This document shows positions 35,677 through 44,008 of a DNA stretch of 64,000 nucleotides, in pieces. The position numbers and the translations under genes are program-made. The notes beneath the pieces are model-generated. The model was not told the origin of the DNA. It was given only the letters and a program-made list of their open reading frames with translations, and ran no database searches. The stretch lies in IMG/VR virus record IMGVR_UViG_3300022752_000023, positions 80,421 through 144,420 of that record, one strand, 5' to 3'. Position 1 is the first letter of the stretch, and each line of letters begins with the position of its first letter. This DNA comes from a virus.

Positions 35677-38600
35677 TCAGACAACTAAATGCAGCTCAAT
35701 GTTGTTGAGCGGCGCCGGGACAACAAGATCGAGCACAATTTCGATGCGATCCTTGAGCAGCGGATGAATCTGCAGCGTCCGAATCTCACCAGAAATCAGT
35801 TGCGAACCGAGTTCTTGCGTATTTCCGTTAGTCGAAAGGAAATCAATTACGTTACCCACTTCGTACTCAAGAACCGCAAGCATACCGGGCTGCGCGTTCG
35901 TGCGGCCGATATACGGACGCAGACGACGGTAGAACAGGTACGACATGCTGTCGACGTTGCGCCGGATCATTTCTTCGCGGCGGTTTAGGTCGAGATTGTC
36001 GGTCGTGAGCGCGTGCCGCGTGTGCGGGGTGCCGTCACGATCTTCAGTCACGATCCAGACGCCGGCCTCAGCCATGCGGTTAAGCTGGGTTTCGTTGAGG
36101 TACTTGTAAGAACGCGAGAAGTCGTCGAACCCGGCTACCTCTACGTTCGTCAGCGGCTGGTGGGGCACCACACCGGAGACGAGACCGGCCAGCGCGGCCG
36201 CGAGGTAGTAACCGGGCTGGATCGTGCCGGCTTCGCCGACCTGATCCGGCCACACGGCGCACACGCGGCGGTTCGACAGCGAGCCGCCTTGCTGCGCAAT
36301 GTCTTCAACAATCTCGTTGCGGTTGCGGTTATGCCAGATTTCGACGCGCTGCGGAACTGTAACCGCGGCGTCAGCGCCGGAGTACAGCAGCAGAGTCGAT
36401 TCCGAAATAACTTGATCCACGACGTATTCTTCGTACTGCTCTTCGCCGAAACCGTCGACGGCGTAGTTATAACGAACGATGTCGCCGGGGCGGACATCAT
36501 TCGTGATAAAGTAGCCGTTGCCCGACGTAACGGTAAGCCGCGTATACTGCGTGTTCGTGGCGTTCGGGTCGTCGGCCAGCACGGCAAGAACCGGCTCGTT
36601 AACCGTTTCGCCAAGTACACCTTCGATGCTGACGCCTTCACCAACAACCTTTACGGTCGGAACCGCCTTGAGGGCGAAGAAGCCGGCCTTCCAGTTGTTC
36701 GCGTACTCATTCGACTCGCCGCCGATGTGCGCAGCCCACAGGTTTTGAATCCTGCGGTCAAACGTCATCGGAACAAGGTTGTACAGATCGTCGCGACCCT
36801 TGATGCGCTCCAGCACCTGTACCCACTTGTCGAGATCCGGTCCGAGCGAGCGACCCTCTTCGTCGTACTTCTCGGGATCGGCGACGGCGGTGTACTTTAC
36901 AACGGTGCCGTTGCTGTTGCTGAGCGCCTTGTAAACGCCCCACTTCAGCGGGTTATCGGGATCGAGCTGGCCCTTGATTTGATCGAGATCGGCGACGTCG
37001 CTGATCGAGTTGACCTGATCGGCCAGCTCGGACAGCCACTCACGATACTCGACGTAAACCTTGCCAGACATGACAGGCAGCGGCTGCTCGGCGCCGGCGC
37101 TTGTCCACTCGGGGTGGTAAGCAACGATGCCTTCTTGCACGCAGATCTGCGTATCTTCGTACCAGAAGTTGGTCATCGGGGCGTATCCGATCCGATTCTT
37201 CGAGATCTGGATATCGTCCTTGATGAACAGCTTGAGGTCCATGTCTTCGCCGCTGATCAGCTGGCAGGTTGCTGTGGCTGTAGTGCCTTCCTCGTCGCCC
37301 GGGGCGGCGATCGTGATCGTCGGGGCGGCGGTATAACCAGCGCCACGATTGGTCACGGTGATGGCAACAACCTTACCCGCGTTCTCACCTGTGCCGAGTA
37401 CCGCAACACCTGTGGCAGTTTGATTCTGCACAAGGTTGCCTGTCGGCGCAGAGAACGTAACTGTCGGGGGCGTCACATAGCCGGAACCGGCGTTTGTGAT
37501 GCTAACCGGACCAACCTTGTCGACCGGCGCGCCATCTTGTGTGAGCAGCGAGGTCGGAAGGTCGTCGCGCAGGATGAGCTTGCGCACCGGACCAGCCTTG
37601 CTCGAATTCACTGTGATGTACCACTTGTCACCCTTGCGCAGGCCGTCAACAGCGTAGTTATCTTCTTGATCGGTCGCGCCTGTGAAGCGAACCTTTACGC
37701 CGTTAGTGCCGATCGCTACGCCGACCGCGTTGAGGCCAACGCCGTCGCCGGTAACTTCTGTCGGGCCGGAGAAATCGAGACCCTTGACCGTGCGCACCGT
37801 GATCTCGGGGAGCTGATCCCAGCGACCACCCTTGGTGCACTCGATGACGTAGGTGTCGTTCTTTGCGCCAACGTACTTGGCCAGAATGTCAACCGCGCCG
37901 TTGACGCCGTTCACAGACTCTTCGGTCTGGTAGGGGCCGTCGGCTTCCGATACCGCCTTGACCTTTTCATAGGTCTGGTGAATGTCGAACTTCCACTTCT
38001 GGCCAACGACGAAGTTGTCGTTGCCGGTCGTGGTGAAACGAACCGACAGGCCGCGCGTGCCGACAAAGGTCACGCCGTCAGCATCGTCGAAATCGTTCGG
38101 CTGGATTTCAGCCTGATCGTCGGTGCCGCTGGCCGAAGTGACACGCAGACGGGCAGCGTTGCAACCCGAAATTGTGCTCTTGATAACTTCGACAACGTAC
38201 TCTTCTTCAACGTAGCCGTCGACGAGGCCGTCATAATCGTTGGCGCCTTCGTCTTCGGCTGTCAGCACCGTGACCGCAACAGCGTTATCAACACCCTCGA
38301 TCTGCGTGACGGTTACGTCAACGCCGTTCGGGCTGGTGGCTGTGTAGCTGTCTTGATTGTTAACGTCGGCTGTGGCGGGCAGGATGCGCGACGGAACAAG
38401 ATCGCTCGCGAAACCTGTGACGTATGTCTCAAGCACGGTCTCTTCGCAATCGTTGTCCGCGCTTACAGTGCGAAGCTGCACAACGTCGCCAAGCTGCACG
38501 TCGCGGTCGAGGAACGCACTCGAACGCGGATAAGCCGCGCCGTTCGACTTGAACGACAGCGTGCTGGACTGAATCCAGTTAGTCTTACCGGGAACAGCTG

Positions 38601-38904
38601 TGATCGTCGTGTCGCCTTCGCCCATGTTGTGGACGTAGTACTGCAGCATCGCGTCGTCAACGTAAACCTTTACATAAGGCAGGTCGACAACGGAGCCGGG
38701 TTTACGTTGCGGCCACGGATAGCATGTATCGTTGAGACGATCGTATTGACCGAGAAGCGAGTGCTGCTTCTCGTCTGTATTACCATAGCGGTGAAGGATA
38801 GCGTGCGGACCAGCGATGTGGGCGCGCAGCGGCTCCGTGATCTCCGTGGGGACGATACGGAACTCTTGGAAAACGAGTACTTGCGGTTTTACGTAGCTCG
38901 ACAT
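35677..38904 (-). CDS. Tail sheath protein with duplicated insertion domains, 1075 aa
   Basis: Sheath proteins form the outer contractile tube. The C-terminal part is characteristic: the chain ends with an IHPLLKDRIEIVLDLVVPAPL segment typical of sheath C-termini, and an internal NRMAEAGVWIVTEDRDG stretch fits the conserved sheath core. At 1075 residues it is much longer than T4 gp18 (659). The extra length is two similar beta-domains at about 220-315 and 330-435 plus two G-x-G-Y-x-x-x-P-T-x-T-x-x-x-P repeats around 460-550. They probably decorate the outer surface. CACGGAGG precedes the ATG at 38904. The long plus-strand frame opposite (36013-38961) is not considered a gene. Confidence 0.9.
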   Translation of the reverse strand: MSSYVKPQVLVFQEFRIVPTEITEPLRAHIAGPHAILHRYGNTDEKQHSLLGQYDRLNDTCYPWPQRKPGSVVDLPYVKVYVDDAMLQYYVHNMGEGDTTITAVPGKTNWIQSSTLSFKSNGAAYPRSSAFLDRDVQLGDVVQLRTVSADNDCEETVLETYVTGFASDLVPSRILPATADVNNQDSYTATSPNGVDVTVTQIEGVDNAVAVTVLTAEDEGANDYDGLVDGYVEEEYVVEVIKSTISGCNAARLRVTSASGTDDQAEIQPNDFDDADGVTFVGTRGLSVRFTTTGNDNFVVGQKWKFDIHQTYEKVKAVSEADGPYQTEESVNGVNGAVDILAKYVGAKNDTYVIECTKGGRWDQLPEITVRTVKGLDFSGPTEVTGDGVGLNAVGVAIGTNGVKVRFTGATDQEDNYAVDGLRKGDKWYITVNSSKAGPVRKLILRDDLPTSLLTQDGAPVDKVGPVSITNAGSGYVTPPTVTFSAPTGNLVQNQTATGVAVLGTGENAGKVVAITVTNRGAGYTAAPTITIAAPGDEEGTTATATCQLISGEDMDLKLFIKDDIQISKNRIGYAPMTNFWYEDTQICVQEGIVAYHPEWTSAGAEQPLPVMSGKVYVEYREWLSELADQVNSISDVADLDQIKGQLDPDNPLKWGVYKALSNSNGTVVKYTAVADPEKYDEEGRSLGPDLDKWVQVLERIKGRDDLYNLVPMTFDRRIQNLWAAHIGGESNEYANNWKAGFFALKAVPTVKVVGEGVSIEGVLGETVNEPVLAVLADDPNATNTQYTRLTVTSGNGYFITNDVRPGDIVRYNYAVDGFGEEQYEEYVVDQVISESTLLLYSGADAAVTVPQRVEIWHNRNRNEIVEDIAQQGGSLSNRRVCAVWPDQVGEAGTIQPGYYLAAALAGLVSGVVPHQPLTNVEVAGFDDFSRSYKYLNETQLNRMAEAGVWIVTEDRDGTPHTRHALTTDNLDLNRREEMIRRNVDSMSYLFYRRLRPYIGRTNAQPGMLAVLEYEVGNVIDFLSTNGNTQELGSQLISGEIRTLQIHPLLKDRIEIVLDLVVPAPLNNIELHLVV

Positions 38905-38956
38905 ACGTCTCGGCCTCCGTGCCTAAATTTACGTGTGTGCGGTAGGGCGTTCAGGT

Positions 38957-38975
38957 CGTAGTATACACAACTACG
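38957..38975 (-). promoter_or_regulatory. Palindrome upstream of the sheath gene, candidate -10 TATACT
   Basis: A 6-bp stem CGTAGT/ACTACG surrounds a 7-base loop. On the minus strand it contains TATACT, followed by 52 bases of leader to the sheath start, and it is preceded by a T-tract (about 38982-38989). Spacing to a classical -35 is wrong (TTGCAA would be 13 bases away), so it is either a phage-polymerase promoter, an operator or a short terminator. Confidence 0.3.
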
Positions 38976-39006
38976 GGTTTGCAAAAAAAACACCCTTTGA
39001 AAATTC

Positions 39007-39717
39007 TTAACAAGACAATAAATCCGATGCCTTGAAGACAATCCGCTTTAGGCGCGGCGCATACGGCTGGAGCGACCAAGCTTCCTCGGCAACGTATGCA
39101 ACAGTCACAGGGACGGCATATCCCTGAGCGACCTCTTGAACTTCTCCTATGCCGCCTACTTCGGCGACGTAAAAGCGAAACAAATCCATTTGCTCTCGGA
39201 TCAGCGGCGAGAAGTTGATTAAAAACTTCAACACCTCTGTCGCGAGAAATTCGGTTTCAGCGCCGGCAGAACTTAGGCAGTATATGGTGTGGCTGCCTTC
39301 CCACATGCCGGCGTAACTTACTTCTCCAGTATAGAGGTTCGCGCCTGCAATGTCACCAATAGTTTGTTTTTGCCAGCGCCACCCATTTCGTTTAATAAGT
39401 ATGGCCGGCCGTTTGTCCGCCGTGTTGGGCGACCACCGGGTAATACTTTCTATCAAAATCCCGCCTTTGTTGTCGCCGGCGTCGGCTGGGCGCCACGCGC
39501 CAAGCGTTTCTACGTGCCGCCGAATACGCGGTTCTTCTATATTTTGCGGGTCGGCGAAGTGGCCCATTAATAGCTGGCGTAAAAACCCAGTCATTACGTG
39601 CGGGCGCATCCCGTACGAACAGAGCGAACTAACCTTGTCGACACGGTTTTCCGGCTTGCTGCCCGCCGGAAATTGCGCCTCAATGTCCGGCGGATTCGGA
39701 TCGTCGCAGGTACTCAC
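39007..39717 (-). CDS. Putative tail completion/terminator protein, 236 aa
   Basis: GTG start at 39717 has an AAGGAA ribosome binding site 8 bases upstream. The N-terminus has CDDPNPPDIEAQFPAGSKPEN and later PRIRRHVETLGAWRPADA, with the middle and end being alternating strands and helices (VTVAYVAEEAWSLQPYAP). In contractile phages the gene right before the sheath often codes for the tail terminator or tail completion protein (gp3/gp15-like), and the size agrees. This is inferred from place and length. No metal site or motif is visible. The start lies within the last 38 bases of the 50-residue gene at 39680-39832. Confidence 0.55.
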   Translation of the reverse strand: MSTCDDPNPPDIEAQFPAGSKPENRVDKVSSLCSYGMRPHVMTGFLRQLLMGHFADPQNIEEPRIRRHVETLGAWRPADAGDNKGGILIESITRWSPNTADKRPAILIKRNGWRWQKQTIGDIAGANLYTGEVSYAGMWEGSHTIYCLSSAGAETEFLATEVLKFLINFSPLIREQMDLFRFYVAEVGGIGEVQEVAQGYAVPVTVAYVAEEAWSLQPYAPRLKRIVFKASDLLSC

Positions 39718-39832
39718 TGAGTTGTTCCTTTACCTTTTGGTCGTACACCTTGGCCGGAGCAGACAAATTTATCTTTGGCGGCGACAGCCTAATTTTGTCG
39801 AGTTTTGGTTCCGCAGGATTTTTGTTTGCCAT
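39680..39832 (-). CDS. Small lysine-rich protein, 50 aa, TAATG-coupled
   Basis: The frame runs from ATG at 39832 (the T of the upstream TAA is also the third base of the CAT seen on plus) to TGA at 39680. The product, beginning MANKNPAEPKLDKIRLSPPK, is basic, proline-containing and ends in a helix (DQKVKEQLSEYLRRSE). The junction with the 437-residue gene is TAATG, the same as at several other coupled junctions in this window, and the GGTAAAGGAACAAC region inside it serves as ribosome binding site for the next gene. Without this gene there would be an unexplained gap of 114 bases in an otherwise gapless operon. Function unknown. Confidence 0.6.
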   Translation of the reverse strand: MANKNPAEPKLDKIRLSPPKINLSAPAKVYDQKVKEQLSEYLRRSESAGH

Positions 39833-41145
39833 TAGATATCCCAAAAACCATCTGGAGCGTTTTGCGGCGCGGGGTTATTTTCGCATACCGTAAAGTCGCC
39901 GTCGGTTGCTAATTTTTTATCGTCTTCGGTCATAATCAAAAATAAGTTGCCGGTTGTGGCTGCCGCCAACGGCAACGTCGGTACCCACTCGCACGTTTGC
40001 GGCGGGGCAGTGGAGATAACGTTAACAAAATCAACATTTGGACCGTACTCACCTAACTTCTCGTATACGATAGCATAATTGCCGGGGTCTAGCGCGATAG
40101 ACTGCGCCCATCGCCCGTTCGCGGTAGTCGACGTAACGCCTAGCGCAAGATTTTTGGGCGTGTCAAAACCACTAACGTCAAATACGTCTTTGGCGTAAAT
40201 ATGAATTGTGGCTCCGTGAATCGGACACCCGTCTTCGGTTTTGTAAACAAACCTATCGTTACCACCGTAGTTTTGATCTACCGGTACGGCACCGCAGCCC
40301 TCGATGGGTAGTGTGGGTCCGGTGCGTTCCGCGGGTTCGCCGCCAACTTCAATCGCGTATGCCGTATTGCTGAACGGCAACAGACCCATTTTGATCTGAT
40401 AGACGAGCGGCACGTTACGAATAGCGGCGGCAATTTGAATTGTTTCTACCAGCCAGCGTTCGTCGCTAGAGCCGTTGACCCAGATGTCGTTTTTGTTAAT
40501 AGCCGGAAAACCGATGACGCGCGCAGTGATGTACGGATTTTCTCGCGTGATTCCTTTTAATTGCGCGTCGACGCCTTCTTGAATTGTCTGCGTCGAGAGA
40601 TCCCAGCACTGCAACGCCAACGGTGGATGATAGCCGACTTCAAAACCGGTGCCGTTGCAAACCGGGCAATCCGAGTCGAGCACTTCTTGCGTTAGCTGGT
40701 CGCGGCAGCGGGTGCACGGCTTACCGAATCGAAACGGCTTTAACAGGTAACCCGGCACCGCGACGTATTTAAACCGCAGCTGTTCTTTACGGATAATTTC
40801 GCGCGCAATCACCCAGTCTTTTTCTGGAAGATCGCCGTAACAATTTGCGGCCTGTGAAACGTAAACACTAGTCGGCGTTGTTAAAACAACGCGATAGTGA
40901 TCAAGCAAATCGTATCCGGCTTCGCGCCAGTCAGAATCGTAGGCGTTGTAGCCGTTGACCACTGGCGGGCCGATGTTCACCCAGTCAGCCGAGTCCCGAA
41001 GACCCGTTTTGCCGAGCTGCAGTTGAAAGACGTACGGTCCCGGATCGTTAAACGTACGCTCTAGCTGCCACCAAACACGGGTAGTGCCGCGAACCATATG
41101 ATCCACGGACACGCGGCGAAACGGAAAAATGCGGGACTGTGGCAT
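39832..41145 (-). CDS. Putative neck/head-tail connector protein with zinc and Ig-like domains, 437 aa
   Basis: The N-terminal 100 residues form a beta-rich part (VWWQLERTFNDPGPYVFQLQLG). A four-cysteine cluster at about 146-168 has CTRC, then a 12-residue spacer and CPVCNGTGF, like DnaJ-type zinc knuckles. Residues about 305-380 (CPIHGATIHIYAKDV, then STTANGRWAQSIALDPGNYAIVYEKLGEYG) match a carboxypeptidase regulatory-like Ig fold, commonly used as surface ornament. The order capsid, small proteins, this gene, sheath suggests the head-tail junction. Start ATG 41145 follows a 52-base gap from the upstream gene. Confidence 0.6.
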   Translation of the reverse strand: MPQSRIFPFRRVSVDHMVRGTTRVWWQLERTFNDPGPYVFQLQLGKTGLRDSADWVNIGPPVVNGYNAYDSDWREAGYDLLDHYRVVLTTPTSVYVSQAANCYGDLPEKDWVIAREIIRKEQLRFKYVAVPGYLLKPFRFGKPCTRCRDQLTQEVLDSDCPVCNGTGFEVGYHPPLALQCWDLSTQTIQEGVDAQLKGITRENPYITARVIGFPAINKNDIWVNGSSDERWLVETIQIAAAIRNVPLVYQIKMGLLPFSNTAYAIEVGGEPAERTGPTLPIEGCGAVPVDQNYGGNDRFVYKTEDGCPIHGATIHIYAKDVFDVSGFDTPKNLALGVTSTTANGRWAQSIALDPGNYAIVYEKLGEYGPNVDFVNVISTAPPQTCEWVPTLPLAAATTGNLFLIMTEDDKKLATDGDFTVCENNPAPQNAPDGFWDI

Positions 41146-41197
41146 TGATGTTTTGAGCGGTTTGACCTAAAAAACTTGTGTAAATGCCAACATCTTA

Positions 41198-42190
41198 TCA
41201 ATAGCGAATCCGCAGCGCGTCGGTATAAGCCGAGTACTTATACGTAGACGACACCTCGCCGTAGCCACCTTCGAGGTTAATACTGGCCTTCGTGGCGCGT
41301 ACCCACTCGCGATACGCCTGCCACCGTGCCTGCCCCGCGCGCTCATAGCTCGCTTCTTTGTTCTGATCGTTCACAGACAGCCCCGCCGCCGAATAGTCGA
41401 ACTGGTTGCGGCGGAATTGCTCAGCCACCATCATGAATAGGTTGGCGCAGATCCCCTCCAGCCAGTGATATCTAAACGGAAAAGACTGCGTGTTGTATAC
41501 GGCGTCGATCGGCGGCGGGACTTCGTTCCAGTACATGACAGGGCGCGCAATCGCCAGCGCAATCTCGGCGTCGTCAAACATTAAGTTATCAAGCAAAAAG
41601 CTCTCGCCCGGAGCCGAGTCCCGAAGATGTAGCCGAATCTCCGCAATGCTGGGCGGACCTCCGGGTTGATTAACGCTGGAGAACGTACTGCGCGCAATCA
41701 CCACAGAAAACGTGTTCGAAAAGATCACGCACGGCTGATTACTGCTTTGCGCCGGAACGCTTACAAGCGCCATCTCGCCGTAATAGACACCCGGCACGCT
41801 CGTGGCGTTACTGGACAATGCAACGGCTACTTTGCCGGTTTCCGGCGCTACGATTGTGGCTTCCACCTCGACCGGCGGATTTTGGTTGCCCAGAGAAAGC
41901 TGTTCTTTCAGGCGCAACACGACTTTGAAGTCTTGCGCATTCGTGCAGGCCGTAAGGCTGACCGGCCGGCCTTCGCGGTCGTGCATTGTCCACTCGATCG
42001 TGGCGCACTGACCCTGCGTCAGCGTAATAGCGCGCATCCGCGTTAGGATCGGCTGACCATTGATGCCCGAGATTGGGGCGCTAACTACGTTCTGCCCGCC
42101 GCACGAAACTGGCGTAATTGCTTGTCCGTTTGTATTGCCGTTGCAACACGGCACAATCGGGTGTTCGGCGGGTGTGGCGATGACGACCAT
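41198..42190 (-). CDS. Putative neck or head-completion protein with BppU-like domain, 330 aa
   Basis: The first 50 residues contain PCCNGN and a glycine/proline-rich part, then residues about 52-165 are a beta-sandwich: TLTQGQCATIEWTMHDREGRPVSL ... GKVAVALSSNATSVPGVYYGEMALV, which resembles the N-terminal domain of phage BppU-type proteins (D-x-x-G-x-P-x-x-L then G-x-Y-x-x-E). A C-terminal 130 residues is helical (LEGICANLFMMVAEQFRRNQFDY). CACGGAGG precedes the ATG, and a terminator and a TATAAT box lie just upstream, so it probably heads a separate transcript. The role is inferred from location between the capsid block and the sheath. Confidence 0.6.
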   Translation of the reverse strand: MVVIATPAEHPIVPCCNGNTNGQAITPVSCGGQNVVSAPISGINGQPILTRMRAITLTQGQCATIEWTMHDREGRPVSLTACTNAQDFKVVLRLKEQLSLGNQNPPVEVEATIVAPETGKVAVALSSNATSVPGVYYGEMALVSVPAQSSNQPCVIFSNTFSVVIARSTFSSVNQPGGPPSIAEIRLHLRDSAPGESFLLDNLMFDDAEIALAIARPVMYWNEVPPPIDAVYNTQSFPFRYHWLEGICANLFMMVAEQFRRNQFDYSAAGLSVNDQNKEASYERAGQARWQAYREWVRATKASINLEGGYGEVSSTYKYSAYTDALRIRY

Positions 42191-42213
42191 GTGAACCTCC
42201 GTGTTACACCGTC

Positions 42214-42219
42214 ATTATA
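42214..42219 (-). promoter_or_regulatory. TATAAT box upstream of the neck gene
   Basis: A perfect TATAAT on the minus strand, 24 bases before the ATG at 42190 with the ribosome binding site in between. No TTGACA-like -35 is found 16-18 bases upstream; that place is taken by the right arm of the hairpin at 42225-42256. It may be a weak host promoter or one for the phage polymerase. Confidence 0.35.
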
Positions 42220-42224
42220 AAGAA

Positions 42225-42256
42225 AAACGGCTGGCCGCTTACGCAGCCAGCCGTTT
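42225..42256 (-). terminator. Intrinsic terminator after the 111-residue head gene
   Basis: Perfect 11-bp stem AAACGGCTGGC/GCCAGCCGTTT with a 10-base loop, then TTCTTT on the minus strand, with the stem ending in TTTTT. It is 26 bases after the stop of the 42283-42618 gene and before the TATAAT box, so it separates head and neck transcription. It could also terminate plus-strand transcription poorly. Confidence 0.75.
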
Positions 42257-42282
42257 AGAGAGAAGTCAGAAGAGGTTAAAGC

Positions 42283-42618
42283 TCAGTCCCAACCTTCGGG
42301 GCTCTTTGTGCCCAGAGTGTCTTCGCTGAGTTTCACCTGATCGATGCTGCCGTCGTCTTCGTCGGTGAGGTAAACGGCCGGCGACTTGGTGATAACCAGC
42401 GTGCCCTGCTCAAGCGCGTTTTCGAGCGCTTTGAAGGGCCGCTGGCTGCCGCGACCACCCTTATAAGACGCGTTAGCGCCGAGGGCCGCGACGAGATCGC
42501 CGGGGACGGTGTACGTCTCGTTGTTTTCGAGTCGCTTGCCGTGCGCACCGAGGAAGCCGAACACTCGGGCGGCGCCCGAAGTGTTCTTAACTGTCGTGTA
42601 TAAACCGGGTACTGCCAT
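42283..42618 (-). CDS. Small head-associated protein, 111 aa
   Basis: The protein is beta-rich at the N-terminus (GLYTTVKNTSGAARVFGFLGAHGKRLENNETYTVPGDLVAAL) and ends in an acidic stretch (TDEDDGSIDQVKLSED). There is no recognised family; the size and beta-rich form fit a capsid decoration, stabilising or head-tail joining protein. It is the last gene before the intrinsic terminator at 42225-42256, so it is part of the head transcript. It has no cysteine. Start at 42618 has no strong ribosome binding site apart from a GGAG-like stretch (AAGAAATGGAGTAAC). Confidence 0.65.
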   Translation of the reverse strand: MAVPGLYTTVKNTSGAARVFGFLGAHGKRLENNETYTVPGDLVAALGANASYKGGRGSQRPFKALENALEQGTLVITKSPAVYLTDEDDGSIDQVKLSEDTLGTKSPEGWD

Positions 42619-42637
42619 TGTTAGTTACTCCATTTCT

Positions 42638-43027
42638 TCAGGATGCGCTTTGCAGAGCCGCGGCAGCAGCAGCTTGCAGCGTCAGAACAGCCTGCGCAAT
42701 CGCAGGTTGATCCGCCGCTACGCTCGCTACGTCGCCGTAAGCAGCCGCCTTTTCACCAGTGCCGCCAAAGCCCGCGGCGGCAAGCATCTCGTCCAGCTGC
42801 TGGTTGGCAGCCGAGAGCGAGGAAGCTTGCGCAGCCGCGACCTTTTCTTGCTCCGCCGTGTAGAGCACATGAAGCTTGGAAGCAGCAGACCACATTTCAG
42901 CGGCCTCGCTCTCCGAACGCGGCTGGATGCCGTGCGCGGCAAGCTTCTCGAAGAAATACGGCGCGGCAAGTTCCGACACAATTGTGGCGTATGCTTGCTC
43001 AGCCGCTTCTTTAACAGTATCAGACAT
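42638..43027 (-). CDS. Alanine-rich helical head-module protein, 129 aa
   Basis: The chain is helical and alanine-rich, with EEQ-like and KLHVLYTAEQEKVAAAQASSLSAANQQLDEML. The C-terminal 30 residues are nearly all Ala, Gln and Val. It has no cysteine. A ribosome binding site AAAGGAG lies 8 bases before ATG 43027. It follows the capsid gene; composition resembles a scaffold-like or internal core protein rather than a mature shell protein. This is inference; no family is recognised. Confidence 0.6.
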   Translation of the reverse strand: MSDTVKEAAEQAYATIVSELAAPYFFEKLAAHGIQPRSESEAAEMWSAASKLHVLYTAEQEKVAAAQASSLSAANQQLDEMLAAAGFGGTGEKAAAYGDVASVAADQPAIAQAVLTLQAAAAAALQSAS

Positions 43028-43061
43028 AACGTGCTCCTTTGGGTTTAATTCCTACACGGCA

Positions 43062-43988
43062 TCACTTGAAGTTAACGCGAGCCAGACCGTTGGTATGGCC
43101 GAACGAGCCACCCGAAGTCTGATAGGCGAAGTACTCAAGCATGTAAGCTTCACGACGGATGTACATCGTGGTGGGCTCCAGCTCGTAGTTCTTGCCGATG
43201 AACTTCGGCGACGCGAACATGAACAGCGAATCATCGGGGACAAGATCGCGCTTGATCGTGACGATCCAGCGGCAGTTGAGGAAGTTAGTCTCCGCCCAAC
43301 CGTTCTTGATGATGTCCTGCGAAAAGTCGCCGCCCATTTCGTCACGGCCGAACTTGAGGAGTTCCTTGATCGTGATGTTATTCACGAGGCAGGTTTCAAC
43401 CTCGAAGTGCGACGGCGTGCGGGGCATGACCTTCAGCGCGTCAACAAGGGTCTCACGGGTGATGCCGCCCGAGATCTCCTCGTACTGCACAACGCCGCTG
43501 GCGACGTTGGCAACACCCGGAGTCGGGAGCACGGCGTTGAAGGCGGCAATAAACTTGCCGTCCTCTTCAGCCAGCATGTCCTTGATCATGTTGTCGCTGA
43601 GGACCTGACGGATGTCGATCACGTACGTACGCAGCTCGTCGACGTCCTTCACAGCGCGGGGCGACACGATCCGGTCAAACATGACGCGGTAGCGCGGGCC
43701 ACGGATGTAGAAGTTAATCGGGAGCGTCGCAAACGGAAGCGACACAGCCGCTGGGGAATCGGGCTCCTTGTCCACAACCTTGACGGGCTTGTCAGTGTCA
43801 ACCTGACGGTCAAGCTCGTCGTTGGTGATGGTCAGCGGCGGCATAATCCGCCGGTAGAACCCGTCTTCACGCATTTTGGTGCGCGTGAAGTCGTTAACCG
43901 CGTCGATGGCCTGCTTCTGCATGCCGGGGGTGTCAAGCTGCTCAAAGAGCGTTTCGTTGAGCAGTTGGATCTCTTGCTGAGTGGGCAT
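43062..43988 (-). CDS. Major capsid protein (HK97-like), 308 aa
   Basis: The major capsid protein forms the icosahedral shell. It is called from context (after the protease, the scaffold-like protein and a decoration-like gene) and from sequence texture: an N-terminal helical arm (QQEIQLLNETLFEQLDTPGMQKQAIDAVNDFTRTKM), then beta strands (INFYIRGPRYRVMFDRI), a spine-like helix and a terminal strand set (TTMYIRREAYMLEYFAY) before SGGSFGHTNGLARV. Length fits a small HK97 fold. Start at 43988 is preferred over 44003 because a GGAGG ribosome binding site lies 8 bases before it, within a hairpin loop. Assignment is likely but not proved by a diagnostic motif. Confidence 0.7.
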   Translation of the reverse strand: MPTQQEIQLLNETLFEQLDTPGMQKQAIDAVNDFTRTKMREDGFYRRIMPPLTITNDELDRQVDTDKPVKVVDKEPDSPAAVSLPFATLPINFYIRGPRYRVMFDRIVSPRAVKDVDELRTYVIDIRQVLSDNMIKDMLAEEDGKFIAAFNAVLPTPGVANVASGVVQYEEISGGITRETLVDALKVMPRTPSHFEVETCLVNNITIKELLKFGRDEMGGDFSQDIIKNGWAETNFLNCRWIVTIKRDLVPDDSLFMFASPKFIGKNYELEPTTMYIRREAYMLEYFAYQTSGGSFGHTNGLARVNFK

Positions 43989-43992
43989 TTTG

Positions 43993-44008
43993 GGAACCTC
44001 CATGTTCC
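43993..44008 (-). promoter_or_regulatory. Capsid ribosome binding site presented in a hairpin loop
   Basis: GGAAC/GTTCC pairs over 5 bp around ATGGAG, so the GGAGG is partly in the loop and partly in the 3' arm. It lies 8 bases before the ATG at 43988. It may restrain or present the capsid ribosome binding site, or be fortuitous, since the stem is short. An ATG inside the loop at 44003 is in frame with the capsid gene but lacks its own site. Confidence 0.4.

Noticed and set aside
36013-38961. 982-residue open frame on the plus strand opposite the sheath gene
   Set aside because: Sheath on the minus strand has clear family features, a good ribosome binding site and a recognisable C-terminus. 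The plus frame is open because of codon bias (few complementary stop codons) and has no ribosome binding site or partner genes.
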